From the NCBI GenBank assembly GCA_910583695.1, contig CAJTZL010000002.1, positions 1 to 64,000 of the forward strand: a DNA stretch of 64,000 nt. The letters run 5' to 3'. Each line of letters starts with the position of its first letter. Position 1 is the stretch's first letter. A program made the translations under genes and the position numbers. Below the pieces are notes generated by a model. That model was not told where the DNA came from and ran no database searches. It saw only the letters and a list, made by a program, of their open reading frames with translations. The DNA is from an uncultured Oscillibacter sp. (lineage in GTDB: Bacteria > Bacillota > Clostridia > Oscillospirales > Oscillospiraceae). Shown one piece after another: positions 37,780-46,763 of the stretch.

Positions 37780-40563
37780 TTGAAACGTCAAATCATTTCC
37801 ATTGCTCTGGCCCTATGCTTGTGCATCTCCGTCATACCGGCGGCTTACGCGGAGGAGGGCGTCCCCACGCCGCAGGAGGTCTATGAAACGCTCATCGCGT
37901 TGAAGGACCAGGACGGCTACCGCGAGGGAACCCCGTGGGATAACTCCAGTCATTCCTATGACTGGAACGGCGGCCCCGTCGCGGGGAACATCACCGGCGG
38001 CTACGGCTGTGCGGCCTTTGCCTTTGAGCTCAGCGACATCGCCTTTGGCTCCCTGCGCGCAAGGACCCTCACCACCGGAGCCTTTCAGCTTTCCGACGTG
38101 CGGGCCGGGGATATCCTGCGAATCAACAATAACAGCCACAGTGTCATCGTACTCCAGGTGACGGAGGGCGGCGCGGTGATTGCCGAGGCAAACTACAGCA
38201 TAAACGGCGGCCCCGGCGCCGTGCACTGGAACCGCTCGCTGTCAAAGGTGGAGGTGGAAGCCGCCGACTACTTCATCACCCGCTATCCGGAGGGGTACGA
38301 TCCTCCGGACGATCCCTCCGCCGGCGGGGAGCTTGGCAGCGGGAGCCTTGGGAGCCTCTCCTGGAAGCTGACGAAGGCGGGGACCCTCACCATCTCCGGC
38401 AGCGGCGCGATGCCGGACTTTGCCGGGGCGCCGGACGCGCCCTGGAGCGGCTGGATGGACAAAATCCTGACCCTTGTGGTGGAAAACGGCGTGTCCCACC
38501 TGGGCGGCCATTCCTTCGACGGGGCCGCACTGGTGTCCGTCACTCTTCCCGGCAGTCTGCGTTCCATCGGGGATTCCCCGTTCTACGGCTGCGCGAATCT
38601 GGTCTCCGTGAGCATTCCGGAGGGCGTGGAGACCATCGGGGCATCGGCTTTCCAGGCCTGCTCCAAGCTCTCTTCGATCACCCTGCCTGCCGGCATCCGC
38701 TCCCTGGGGGACGCGACGTTTTCTCAATGCTGGGAGCTGACCGAAGCGGTCTTCAAGAAAAGCGCCGGGAATGCGCCGGTGGCAATGGGCAGCAGCCTCT
38801 TTGCGCAATGCCGGAAGCTCAGCCGCGTAACGCTGCCGCAAGCAGCGGACTGCATTGCGGACAACATGTTCACCGACTGCCTGCTTCTCACCAGCGTGGA
38901 CATTCCCCAGGGCGTAACCCGCATCGGAGAGCAGGCCTTCGCCTCCTGTCCTCTGCGCTCCGTCTACATTCCCTCCAGCGTGGAGGAAATCGCCCTTGCC
39001 GCCTTCCCCCTTCCGGCCACGCTGAAGGATGTATACTTTGGCGGCGATGCGGCGGCCTGGGACAGCATCCCCAAGCTGCCCACCACCACTGCAGCCCTGG
39101 CGGGTGCAACGATTCACTACGGCAAAGAGCCGCCGGAGGAAACGCCTCCCCCGCCCGAGGGACATAAGCACAGCTGGTCTCCCGACTGGAGCAGCGACGG
39201 CTCCCATCACTGGCATGAGTGCCTGGCCGAGGACTGCGGCGTCACCGAAAACAGCGGCAAAAGCGGCTACGGGGCGCACGGCTACGGCGACTGGGTGACA
39301 GACCAGCCCGCAACCTCCAGCCAGAGCGGCAGCCGGCATCGAACCTGCACCGCCTGCGGCTACACTCAGACGGAGCGCATTCCCGCCACGGGCGGCGGCT
39401 CCTCCGGCGGAAGCGGGAGCGGGAGCGGCGGTTCCTCTGGCGGAAGCGGCTCTTCGGGCGGAAGCTCCGGCGGCTCCACCCCGCCCAGCTCCATCACGAC
39501 CACACGGAATCCGGACGGCTCCACCACCACAACCAAGACCGACAACCGCACCGGAACCGTCACCAAAACCACCCAGTATCCGGATGGCTCCAAAACCGTA
39601 ATCGAAACCCAGAAGAACGGCACAGTGACCACCTGGGAAACCGACCGCATTGGAAACAAAACCAAGACCGTGGCCAAGCCGGACGGCTCCTCCACCGTCA
39701 CGGCAGAGCGGAAGGACGGCGTCACGGCTGTCATCGCCACCAGTGCCGCGGGCAGAACGGAGGCGGAGGTCCGCCTGTCCGCTCCGGTGGTCAGCGCCGC
39801 CCGGGAGCGCGGCGAGGCCGTCTCCCTGCCCATTCCGGAAGTCCGGGCGGTTCGCGGCTCCGAGGATGCGCCGTCCGTTACCGTGCACACCGGCAGCGCG
39901 GCGGCGGTCAAAGTGGAGATACCCGTCTCCGCTCCCACTCCCGGCACCGTAGCCGTGCTCGTCCGCGGGGACGGTTCCCTGGAGATCCTTCGGAACTCCG
40001 TTCCCACGGCGGACGGCGTGACGGTCTCCCTGCCCGACGGAGCCACGGTGAAGATCGTGGACAACCGCAAGGATTTCCAGGACGTTCCCTCTTCGTATTG
40101 GGGAGCGGCCGCCATCGACTTCGTCTGCGCCCGGGAGCTGTTTTCCGGAACCTCCGAAACCACCTTTGTGCCGGATGCTCCCATGACCCGCGCCATGCTG
40201 ATGATGGTCCTGGCCCGCCTTGACGGCGCGGACACCGACGGCGGCGCCGTCTGGTACGAAAAGGGCATGGAGTGGGCGGTGTCCAAGGGCATCAGCGACG
40301 GCAGCAGACCGGACCAAAGCATCTCCCGTGAGCAGCTGATCACCATGCTCTGGCGCTATGCGGGCTCCCCCGCCGCCTCCGGCGGCCTGCCCGGCTTCGC
40401 CGATGCGGACCAGATCAGCGGCTACGCCCGAGCGGCCATGGCCTGGGCCCTGGAACGGGGCGTCGTCAGCGGCTTTGGCGACGGCCGGCTGGGCCCCCAG
40501 GGTCAGGCTGTCCGGTCCCAGGTTGCGCAGATGCTGAAGAATTTTATGGAGAAACAGCCCTGA
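37780..40563 (+). CDS. Secreted SLH-anchored protein with amidase-like and leucine-rich domains
   Basis: A 927-residue surface protein starting at TTG behind TAAGGAG. Signal peptide: residues 1-24 (IISIALALCLCISVIPAAYA). Residues 30-165 look like a papain-fold (CHAP/NlpC-like) domain: GYGCAAFAFELSD, NNNSHSVIVLQVT and EANYSINGG supply a possible Cys-His-Asn set. Residues about 190-440 are BspA-type leucine-rich repeats (LVSVSIPEGVETIGASAFQA, KLSSITLPAGIRSLGDATFS). A His/Cys-rich segment follows (HECLAEDCGVTENSG, CTACGYTQTERI), then a Gly/Ser linker, a Thr-rich beta region, and three SLH-type repeats near 765-927 (SSYWGAAAIDFVCARELFSG, GMEWAVSKGISDG, MAWALERGVVSGFGDG) for cell-wall binding. A single-gene unit. 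Confidence 0.87.
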   Translation: MKRQIISIALALCLCISVIPAAYAEEGVPTPQEVYETLIALKDQDGYREGTPWDNSSHSYDWNGGPVAGNITGGYGCAAFAFELSDIAFGSLRARTLTTGAFQLSDVRAGDILRINNNSHSVIVLQVTEGGAVIAEANYSINGGPGAVHWNRSLSKVEVEAADYFITRYPEGYDPPDDPSAGGELGSGSLGSLSWKLTKAGTLTISGSGAMPDFAGAPDAPWSGWMDKILTLVVENGVSHLGGHSFDGAALVSVTLPGSLRSIGDSPFYGCANLVSVSIPEGVETIGASAFQACSKLSSITLPAGIRSLGDATFSQCWELTEAVFKKSAGNAPVAMGSSLFAQCRKLSRVTLPQAADCIADNMFTDCLLLTSVDIPQGVTRIGEQAFASCPLRSVYIPSSVEEIALAAFPLPATLKDVYFGGDAAAWDSIPKLPTTTAALAGATIHYGKEPPEETPPPPEGHKHSWSPDWSSDGSHHWHECLAEDCGVTENSGKSGYGAHGYGDWVTDQPATSSQSGSRHRTCTACGYTQTERIPATGGGSSGGSGSGSGGSSGGSGSSGGSSGGSTPPSSITTTRNPDGSTTTTKTDNRTGTVTKTTQYPDGSKTVIETQKNGTVTTWETDRIGNKTKTVAKPDGSSTVTAERKDGVTAVIATSAAGRTEAEVRLSAPVVSAARERGEAVSLPIPEVRAVRGSEDAPSVTVHTGSAAAVKVEIPVSAPTPGTVAVLVRGDGSLEILRNSVPTADGVTVSLPDGATVKIVDNRKDFQDVPSSYWGAAAIDFVCARELFSGTSETTFVPDAPMTRAMLMMVLARLDGADTDGGAVWYEKGMEWAVSKGISDGSRPDQSISREQLITMLWRYAGSPAASGGLPGFADADQISGYARAAMAWALERGVVSGFGDGRLGPQGQAVRSQVAQMLKNFMEKQP

Positions 40564-40586
40564 CGCCTTTTGGAGCCTGAATCTCC

Positions 40587-40620
40587 GACCGCCTTCCTTT
40601 CATCGGGAGGGCGGTCTTTT
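40587..40620 (+). terminator. Terminator of the SLH surface protein gene
   Basis: GACCGCC paired with GGCGGTC around a 16-nt loop, followed by TTTT. Confidence 0.82.
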
Positions 40621-40745
40621 CTTCCGGTGGAAACGATCCGGGTCCCGCAGGCGGGAGCCTCTGCGAAGTCCACCGCACACGCGGGAGGAACCCGGGGACC
40701 GCCGGAGAAACCGAAGGATCCGCACGGCCGCCTCCCTGCCCCGCC

Positions 40746-40773
40746 TTAAGAAAATCTTCATAATTTCTTAGGA
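40746..40773 (+). promoter_or_regulatory. Candidate VanR box upstream of vanR
   Basis: Direct half sites TTAAGA (40746) and TTAGGA (40768) start exactly 22 bp apart, the spacing of two turns used by OmpR-type regulators. The same arrangement precedes the carboxypeptidase gene at 42747-42774. A TATAGT -10 box lies at 40805-40810. Apart from this and the terminator, the 40566-40890 interval shows nothing recognised. Confidence 0.6.
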
Positions 40774-40892
40774 AAAGGGCAACAAACCCGGAAGGCCATT
40801 CTGCTATAGTCAAGCAGGAACCGCAGACACAAGCCCCGCTTTTTCAACCGGATTTCATCTCCCATGGAGCGGAGCCGAAAAGGAGGACACGC

Positions 40893-41606
40893 ATGCCCCA
40901 CAAGATTCTGGTCGTTGACGACGAAGTGGAAATCGCAGACCTGATTGAAACCTATCTGGCGGACGAGAATTACACAATTTTCAAATTCTACTCCGCCCGG
41001 GCCGCCCTTGCCTGCATCGAAACCACGGACCTGGACCTGGCGATTCTGGATGTGATGCTGCCGGACATCGACGGCTTTGCCCTGTGCAAGAAAATCCGGG
41101 AATCCCACACCTGGCCCATCATCATGCTCACTGCCAAGGATGCGGAAACCGACAAGATCACCGGCCTGACCCTGGGCGCCGACGACTATGTTACCAAGCC
41201 CTTCCGCCCCCTGGAGCTGGCGGCGCGGGTCAAATCCCAGCTCCGCCGCTACAAACGGTACAATCCCGCCCACGCGGAGGGAGTGGGCCCCTCCGGGGAT
41301 GTGCTGGTTCATGGCGAGCTGGTTCTGAACCGAAAGGCCCACTCTTGTACTCTGGGGGACCGCCCTCTGGAGCTGACTCCCACCGAGTTCTCCATCCTCC
41401 GCATCCTCCTGGAAAATCGGGGAACCGCCGTCAGCTCCGAGGAGCTCTTCCACCGGATCTGGCAGGACGAGTATTACAGCAAATCCAGCAATACCATCAC
41501 CGTCCACATCCGGCATCTGCGGGAGAAGCTGGGGGACGGCACGGACAAGCCGAAGTACATCAAAACCGTATGGGGAGTGGGGTACATCCTTGAAGATGAA
41601 CCGTAA
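40893..41606 (+). CDS. vanR: VanR-type OmpR-family response regulator
   Basis: A 237-residue activator. The receiver domain has VVDDE (Asp9, Asp10), phospho-acceptor Asp53 in LAILDVMLPDIDG, and K103-region LGADDYVTKPF. The C-terminal winged helix includes LELTPTEFSILRILLENRG, SNTITVHIRHLREKL and IKTVWGVGYIL, close to the VanR of vanG/vanD clusters. AAGGAGG precedes the ATG. It overlaps vanS. When phosphorylated it should bind the two 22-bp-spaced boxes and switch on the resistance genes. Confidence 0.92.
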   Translation: MPHKILVVDDEVEIADLIETYLADENYTIFKFYSARAALACIETTDLDLAILDVMLPDIDGFALCKKIRESHTWPIIMLTAKDAETDKITGLTLGADDYVTKPFRPLELAARVKSQLRRYKRYNPAHAEGVGPSGDVLVHGELVLNRKAHSCTLGDRPLELTPTEFSILRILLENRGTAVSSEELFHRIWQDEYYSKSSNTITVHIRHLREKLGDGTDKPKYIKTVWGVGYILEDEP

Positions 41607-42720
41607 GGACGAGTATTCGGTCTTTCACACCAAGCTCCTGCAGCGGGTCTGCGGCAGCGTCGTCCTGTCCGTTTTCCTGGTGGCGGCCCTGTACCAGCTG
41701 CTCTGGAAACGCCGCATGGGGGATTTGATCGTCTGGTTCCTGGTCAACGTCATACAGATGGGCCGCCAGGAGGCCTTCTATTTCTACAGCGACCACTTCC
41801 GCCTCAACAAGGACCTCTTTTTCTGCGCGGCGGTGTTCCTGGTCTTCTCCGCCATGCTGTGGCGGGTCTTCCGGGGCATGTCCCGTTATTTCCGGGAGAT
41901 CAGCCAGGGCATCGAATCCCTGCTGGCGGACGACGGGGAACAGATTCGTCTCTCTCCGGAGATGCTGCCCTTTGAGCGCAAGCTCAACGCGGCAAAGCGG
42001 ACTCTGGAGGAACGAAAGGAGGCCACGGCCCAGGCGGAGCGGAGGAAGGACGAGCTGGTTATGTATCTGGCCCACGACATCCGGACGCCCCTCACGTCGG
42101 TGATCGGCTATCTGAATCTGCTGGAGGAGGAACCGGACGGCTCTCCGGGGCAGCGGGCCAAGCGGGTCCATATCGCCCTGGAAAAGGCCTACCGGCTGGA
42201 GGCCATGATCAACGAGTTCTTTGAAATCACCCGGTACAATTCCCAGCAGATTTCCCTGTCCAGGACCGAGGTGGACCTGTACTACCTCCTGGTGCAGCTC
42301 ACGGACGAGCTGACGCCGGTCCTGGCGGCCCGGGGCAATTCCGTAACCCTGCGCATGGATGAAAACCTGACCATCCGGGGCGACGCCGAGAAGCTGGCCC
42401 GGGTGTTCGGCAACATCCTGAAAAACGCGGCGGCCTACAGCGCCCCCCACACGGAGATTACCGTCTCCGCCGAAACCGCAGGGCAGGATGTCACCATCCG
42501 GTTCCAGAACCAGGGCGCGGACATCCCGCCGGAGAAGCTGGAGGCCCTGTTCGACAAGTTCTACCGTCTGGACCAGTCCCGCTCCACCGGCACCGGGGGC
42601 ACCGGCCTGGGGCTGGCCATTGCAAAGGAAATCGTCCTCCTGCACGGCGGGACCATCTGCGCCTCCAGCGCATGCCATACCGTCACCTTCACCATCCGAC
42701 TGCCTGGGGCGGCGTCATAG
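41590..42720 (+). CDS. vanS: VanS-type sensor histidine kinase
   Basis: A 376-residue two-helix membrane kinase (VVLSVFLVAALYQLLW near 24-39; DLFFCAAVFLVFSAMLW near 77-93) with a short external loop. It has a HAMP-like linker, the H box MYLAHDIRTPLTSVIGYLNL, N box NILKNAAAY, G boxes and FYRLDQSRSTGTGGTGLGLA. The frame opens with TTG at 41590, eight bases after GGGG; an ATG two codons on is the alternative. It overlaps the vanR end. It probably senses peptidoglycan precursors or the glycopeptide. Confidence 0.9.
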   Translation: MKMNRKDEYSVFHTKLLQRVCGSVVLSVFLVAALYQLLWKRRMGDLIVWFLVNVIQMGRQEAFYFYSDHFRLNKDLFFCAAVFLVFSAMLWRVFRGMSRYFREISQGIESLLADDGEQIRLSPEMLPFERKLNAAKRTLEERKEATAQAERRKDELVMYLAHDIRTPLTSVIGYLNLLEEEPDGSPGQRAKRVHIALEKAYRLEAMINEFFEITRYNSQQISLSRTEVDLYYLLVQLTDELTPVLAARGNSVTLRMDENLTIRGDAEKLARVFGNILKNAAAYSAPHTEITVSAETAGQDVTIRFQNQGADIPPEKLEALFDKFYRLDQSRSTGTGGTGLGLAIAKEIVLLHGGTICASSACHTVTFTIRLPGAAS

Positions 42721-42746
42721 AGGCTTCGCCTGTCGTTAGGAAACTC

Positions 42747-42774
42747 TTAAGGATTTGACAATTTCATCTTAAAG
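42747..42774 (+). promoter_or_regulatory. Candidate VanR box upstream of the resistance genes
   Basis: TTAAGG (42747) and TTAAAG (42769), 22 bp apart, as at the vanR promoter. A TAAAAT -10 box follows at 42795-42800, and no -35 box is visible at the correct place, which fits an activator-dependent promoter with VanR standing in for the -35. Confidence 0.65.
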
Positions 42775-42777
42775 CAT

Positions 42778-42821
42778 GAAACGCTCCTGTTTGGTAAAAT
42801 CCAAATCAACAGGAGCGTTTC
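42778..42821. repeat. 14-bp inverted repeat around the -10 box of the resistance operon
   Basis: GAAACGCTCCTGTT (42778-42791) is perfectly inverted at 42808-42821, with the TAAAAT box inside the 16-base loop. It may be an operator, or a hairpin that stops read-through from vanS. Confidence 0.75.
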
Positions 42822-42850
42822 TCATTCACAAGACGAAGAAAGGAATTGTC

Positions 42851-43639
42851 ATGATGGAAGAACGAGTCATTTCGCGTCCCCGCCCCCGGCATCGCCGCAG
42901 GAGCTTTCCCTATCATCTGCCGGATTTGCTGACGGCCGTCTTTTTCACCGTGGTCCTCCCCCTGGCAGGAGCGGCCTGGCTGATGCGGGGGGCGGAGCCC
43001 TCTCTCCCGGAGCCGCCCGGAATATTTGCGGAGGCTGCCGCCCTGGAGCAGAACGGAGCCCTGATTCCCCCGGAGGATGCGGCGGAGGGCACTCCCTGGA
43101 ATCTGCGGCTTGTCAACTATGAACATCCAATCCCGGAAGACCTGAGCATCCCTCTGGCAGAGGTCCCCGGCGGCGAGAAGGTGGACGAGCGGATTTACCA
43201 GCCCTTGATGGAGCTGCTGGAGGCGGCGCGGGAGGGAAACTGGGACCAGCAGCCCCTGGTGGTCTCCGGCTACCGCACCCAGGACAAGCAGCAAAGCCTC
43301 TACGACGATAAAGTTGCCAAGTACCGGGGGCAGGGCTATTCCGAGGACGAGGCAAAAGCCCTGGCGGAGGAATGGGTGGCGATTCCCGGCTGCAGCGAAC
43401 ATCAGGCGGGACTGGCGGTGGACCTCAACGGGGCCACATACGACGTCTATTTCTGGCTCCAGGAAAACAGCTGGAAATACGGCTTCATCTTCCGCTATCC
43501 GGGGAACAAAACGGAGCGGACCGGCGTGGCGGAGGAGGTCTGGCATTACCGCTACGTCGGCGAGGAAGCGGCGGCGGAAATATACCGGCGGGGACTTTGT
43601 CTGGAGGAGTACCTGGAGGAACAGGAGGCGGAGGTATGA
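42851..43639 (+). CDS. vanY: Membrane-anchored D,D-carboxypeptidase (VanY-like)
   Basis: A zinc peptidase of family M15B that removes the terminal D-Ala of precursors. In 262 residues there is an N-terminal helix (LLTAVFFTVVLPLAGAAWLM, about 26-45) and an extracytoplasmic catalytic domain with SGYRTQDKQQSLYDD, the zinc motif SEHQAGLAVDLN (His and Asp) and EEVWHYRYVG (catalytic Glu, third zinc ligand His). The membrane anchor and lack of a VanX-type region make it VanY-like rather than the soluble VanXY usual in vanG clusters. It starts at ATG 42851 after AAAGGA and overlaps the ligase gene by four bases. Confidence 0.85.
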   Translation: MMEERVISRPRPRHRRRSFPYHLPDLLTAVFFTVVLPLAGAAWLMRGAEPSLPEPPGIFAEAAALEQNGALIPPEDAAEGTPWNLRLVNYEHPIPEDLSIPLAEVPGGEKVDERIYQPLMELLEAAREGNWDQQPLVVSGYRTQDKQQSLYDDKVAKYRGQGYSEDEAKALAEEWVAIPGCSEHQAGLAVDLNGATYDVYFWLQENSWKYGFIFRYPGNKTERTGVAEEVWHYRYVGEEAAAEIYRRGLCLEEYLEEQEAEV

Positions 43640-44682
43640 GTCGAAAATTGAAGATCGCCGTTTTGTTCGGCGGCCGCTCCCCGGAGTACGGGGTATCCCT
43701 CCAGTCTGCCGCCGCGGTTCTGCGGCATATGGACCGGCGCGCCTACGAGCCGGTGATGGTGGGCATCTCCCGGGAGGGAAGCTGGTTTCACTATACCGGG
43801 CCGGTGAGCCGCGTGGAGGACGGCAGCTGGCTCAGCGGGGAAACCTCCCGGGCGGCGCTGGTCCCCGGCTGTCCCGCATTGCTGGTATGGGCGGAAGGAA
43901 CCCTCCGGCCGATTCCCCTGGACGCCGTCTTCCCCGTTCTCCACGGGCAAAACGGAGAGGATGGCACGGTCCAGGGACTGGTGGAGCTGTCGGGCATCCC
44001 GCTGGTGGGCTGCGGCGTGCTGGCCTCGGCTCTGTGCATGGACAAGGACCGGGCTCACAAGCTGGTCCATGCCGCCGGGATTGCCGTCCCGGAGTCCTTT
44101 GTGGTCCGGCAGACCGAGGGGGCCGCTGCGGAGCAGGCGGAGGCCCTGGGCTATCCTCTGTTTGTCAAGCCCCTTCGGGCCGGCTCCTCCTTTGGAATCA
44201 CAAGGGCCGCAAAGCCGGAGGACCTCCCCGCCGCTCTGGAGGCCGCCTTTTCCTACAGCGAACAGGCCATTGTAGAGACCTGCGTCCCCGGCTTTGAGGT
44301 GGGCTGCGCCGTGCTGGGCAGCGAGGTCCTGACGGTGGGCGAGCCGGACGAGATTGCGCTGTCCGGGGACTTCTTCAGCTATGGGGAAAAGTACAGCCTG
44401 AAAACCTCCACCATTCATGTACCCGCCCGGGTGACGGCAGACCGGCGGCGGCAGATTCAGGAGAACGCGAAGATCATTTACCGGGTGCTGGACTGCCGGG
44501 GCTTTGCCCGGGTGGACCAGTTCCTCACGCCGGAAGGCCGCCTGGTATTCAACGAGGTCAATACCATCCCCGGCTTCACCGCTCACAGCCGCTATCCCAA
44601 CATGATGAAGGCCGCGGGCCTGTCCTTTGAGCGAGTAATTTCTTCCCTGATCGAACTGGCGGTGGGACATGAGAACGGGTAA
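43636..44682 (+). CDS. vanG: D-alanine-D-serine ligase (VanG-like)
   Basis: ATP-grasp ligase that builds the altered dipeptide of cell-wall precursors. The 348-residue protein begins KIAVLFGGRSPEYGVSLQSA and has the conserved Ddl elements PLRAGSSFGITRA, VDQFLTPEGRLVFNEVNTIPGFT. The omega-loop region near residue 248 reads SYGEKYSLKTSTIHVPA. The EKY motif replaces the YDYxxKY of housekeeping Ddl and marks VanC/E/G-type ligases, so D-Ala-D-Ser is the likely product. It lies between the carboxypeptidase and the serine racemase, with overlaps at both ends. Confidence 0.9.
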   Translation: MSRKLKIAVLFGGRSPEYGVSLQSAAAVLRHMDRRAYEPVMVGISREGSWFHYTGPVSRVEDGSWLSGETSRAALVPGCPALLVWAEGTLRPIPLDAVFPVLHGQNGEDGTVQGLVELSGIPLVGCGVLASALCMDKDRAHKLVHAAGIAVPESFVVRQTEGAAAEQAEALGYPLFVKPLRAGSSFGITRAAKPEDLPAALEAAFSYSEQAIVETCVPGFEVGCAVLGSEVLTVGEPDEIALSGDFFSYGEKYSLKTSTIHVPARVTADRRRQIQENAKIIYRVLDCRGFARVDQFLTPEGRLVFNEVNTIPGFTAHSRYPNMMKAAGLSFERVISSLIELAVGHENG

Positions 44683-46741
44683 GGCACGCCTGGTCCCTCC
44701 GCCGAAAACCTTCCCGGCGCTGGATGATTTCCGCCTCCTTGCCGTGGTCCTGGTGGTGGCAAACCACACCCGCTCCGACGAGGGCCAGCTTCTTTGGCTC
44801 TTGACGGTCCTCCGCCGGGCGGCGGTTCCCTATTTTCTCATGTCCAGCGGCTATTTTCTGGGCCGGGACCAGTGGCGCTCCCTGGGGCGGTTTTTGAAAA
44901 AGACGGCTCTGCTCTATGGAGCCGGGGTCCTGCTGTACCTGCCCCTGAACGGATACGCGGGTCGGCTTGGCCCGGATTTCCTCCGGCAGGCGCTGTTCGA
45001 CGGCAGCTTTTATCACCTCTGGTATCTCCCGGCCCTGCTGCTGGGCGCACCTGCCGCTTGGCTGCTCAGCCGCCTGGGGCAGAAGCCCGCCCTTTGCATC
45101 GCCGGGGTGCTGTACCTGATCGGGCTGGGGGGAGACAGCTATTACGGCCTTCTGCCCCAGGGCCTGACGTGCTTTTATGACGGCGTTTTCCGGGTGTTCA
45201 CCTATACCCGGAACGGTCTCTTTTACGTTCCGCTGTTCCTTCTGCTGGGGGCGGCGGGAATCACCCTGAGCCGCCGGGTCTCTCTGGCGGGCGTCCTGAT
45301 CTCTCTGCCGCTGCTGGTTTCGGAGGCCCTGCTTCTCCATGGGGCGGGCGTCCAGCGACATGACAGCATGTACCTCTGCTTTCCCCCTCTGATGACGTTC
45401 CTCTTTTCCCTGCTGCTGAACGTCAACCAGGGACAGCGGCAGAAGCTCCGGCGTCTGGCGGCGCCGGTGTACCTGCTGCATCCCTGGTGCATCGTGCTGG
45501 TGCGGCGGGGTGCGGAGGCCCTGGGGCTGACGGCCCTGCTGGTGGAAAACACCTTTGTCCACTTTCTGGCGGTGCTGGCCCTCAGCCTTCTGCTGTCCCG
45601 GCTGCTGCTCCAGGCCCCGCCGCCCCGCCCCTGCCCGACGGGCCGGGCCTGGGTCGAACTGGACCGGGCCGCCCTGCGGCAGAATGTGGAGCAGCTGAGC
45701 TCCCTGCTTCCGGAGGGCTGCGCCCTGATGCCCGCCATGAAGGCCAACGCATACGGCCACGGGGCGGTACTGGCGGCGCGGGAGCTGAACCGTCTGGGCG
45801 TCCGGGCCTTCTGCGTGGCGGCGGCGTCGGAGGGCGCGGAGCTCCGGCGGCACGGCGTCCGGGGAGAAATCCTGGTGCTGGGATACACCCACCCGGAAGA
45901 GGTTCCCCTGCTGCGGAGATACCGGCTGACCCAGACGGCCGTCGGCGCAGACCACGCCCGGCAGCTGAACGCCTGTGGAAAGAAGCTGCGGGTCCATTTG
46001 AAAATCGACACCGGAATGCACCGGCTGGGCATCCCCGCGGAGCAGAAGGCGGAAATCGCCCGCATGTTCCGGCTGAAGAACCTGGAAATCCGGGGCATAT
46101 TCACCCACCTGTCCGCCTGCGAAACCCGGGGCGGAGCGGAGGAGGCCTTCACCAGGGCCCAGGCGGCGGCTTTCCGCGAGGTCCTCTGCGATCTGCACAA
46201 GCAGGGATATCCCTGCGGCCGTACGCATCTTTTGTCCAGCTACGGCCTTCTGAACTACCCGGAGCTCGGGGGCGCTTACGCCAGGGTGGGAATCGCCCTC
46301 TACGGCGTGCTGAGCCGCCGCCCCGAGTCGGACCTGGGCCTGCGGCCCGTTCTGTCCGTCAAGGCGCGGGTGGCACTGGTCAGGGAGCTCCGTCCCGGCG
46401 AAGCCGCAGGCTACGGCCTGGAGAACACGGCGGAGCAAAGCCGGAACATTGCCGTTTTGACCATCGGGTATGCCGACGGCCTGCCCCGCTCCCTGTCCTG
46501 CGGCCGCGGAAGGGTTCTGCTTCGGGGCAAAGAGGCCCCTGTTGTGGGCCGCATCTGCATGGACCAGACCCTGGTGGACGTGACGGAGATCCCGGGCGTT
46601 CGGAGCGGCGACGCCGCGGTTATCATCGGCCGGTCCGGACAGCGGGAGATTTCCGTCTACGACTGGGCGGAGGCCAGTAAAACGATTACAAATGAAGTGC
46701 TGAGCCGCCTGGGCCCGCGGCTGGTCCGGGTGATGGTCTGA
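44669..46741 (+). CDS. vanT: Membrane-bound serine/alanine racemase VanT
   Basis: Supplies D-serine to the ligase. The 690-residue protein has an N-terminal acyltransferase-3-type membrane domain of ten or more helices (residues 15-320; start FPALDDFRLLAVVLVVANHT) and a C-terminal alanine-racemase-type PLP domain from about 325. The PLP lysine is in MPAMKANAYGHG near 357, with KIDTGMHRLGI, SYGLLNYPEL and the catalytic tyrosine/C-terminal region RICMDQTLVDVTEIPG. This fusion is diagnostic of vanC/E/G clusters. It overlaps the ligase gene by 14 bases. Confidence 0.93.
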   Translation: MRTGKARLVPPPKTFPALDDFRLLAVVLVVANHTRSDEGQLLWLLTVLRRAAVPYFLMSSGYFLGRDQWRSLGRFLKKTALLYGAGVLLYLPLNGYAGRLGPDFLRQALFDGSFYHLWYLPALLLGAPAAWLLSRLGQKPALCIAGVLYLIGLGGDSYYGLLPQGLTCFYDGVFRVFTYTRNGLFYVPLFLLLGAAGITLSRRVSLAGVLISLPLLVSEALLLHGAGVQRHDSMYLCFPPLMTFLFSLLLNVNQGQRQKLRRLAAPVYLLHPWCIVLVRRGAEALGLTALLVENTFVHFLAVLALSLLLSRLLLQAPPPRPCPTGRAWVELDRAALRQNVEQLSSLLPEGCALMPAMKANAYGHGAVLAARELNRLGVRAFCVAAASEGAELRRHGVRGEILVLGYTHPEEVPLLRRYRLTQTAVGADHARQLNACGKKLRVHLKIDTGMHRLGIPAEQKAEIARMFRLKNLEIRGIFTHLSACETRGGAEEAFTRAQAAAFREVLCDLHKQGYPCGRTHLLSSYGLLNYPELGGAYARVGIALYGVLSRRPESDLGLRPVLSVKARVALVRELRPGEAAGYGLENTAEQSRNIAVLTIGYADGLPRSLSCGRGRVLLRGKEAPVVGRICMDQTLVDVTEIPGVRSGDAAVIIGRSGQREISVYDWAEASKTITNEVLSRLGPRLVRVMV

Positions 46742-46763
46742 ATCTTCCCCGCCCGGTTCGCGC

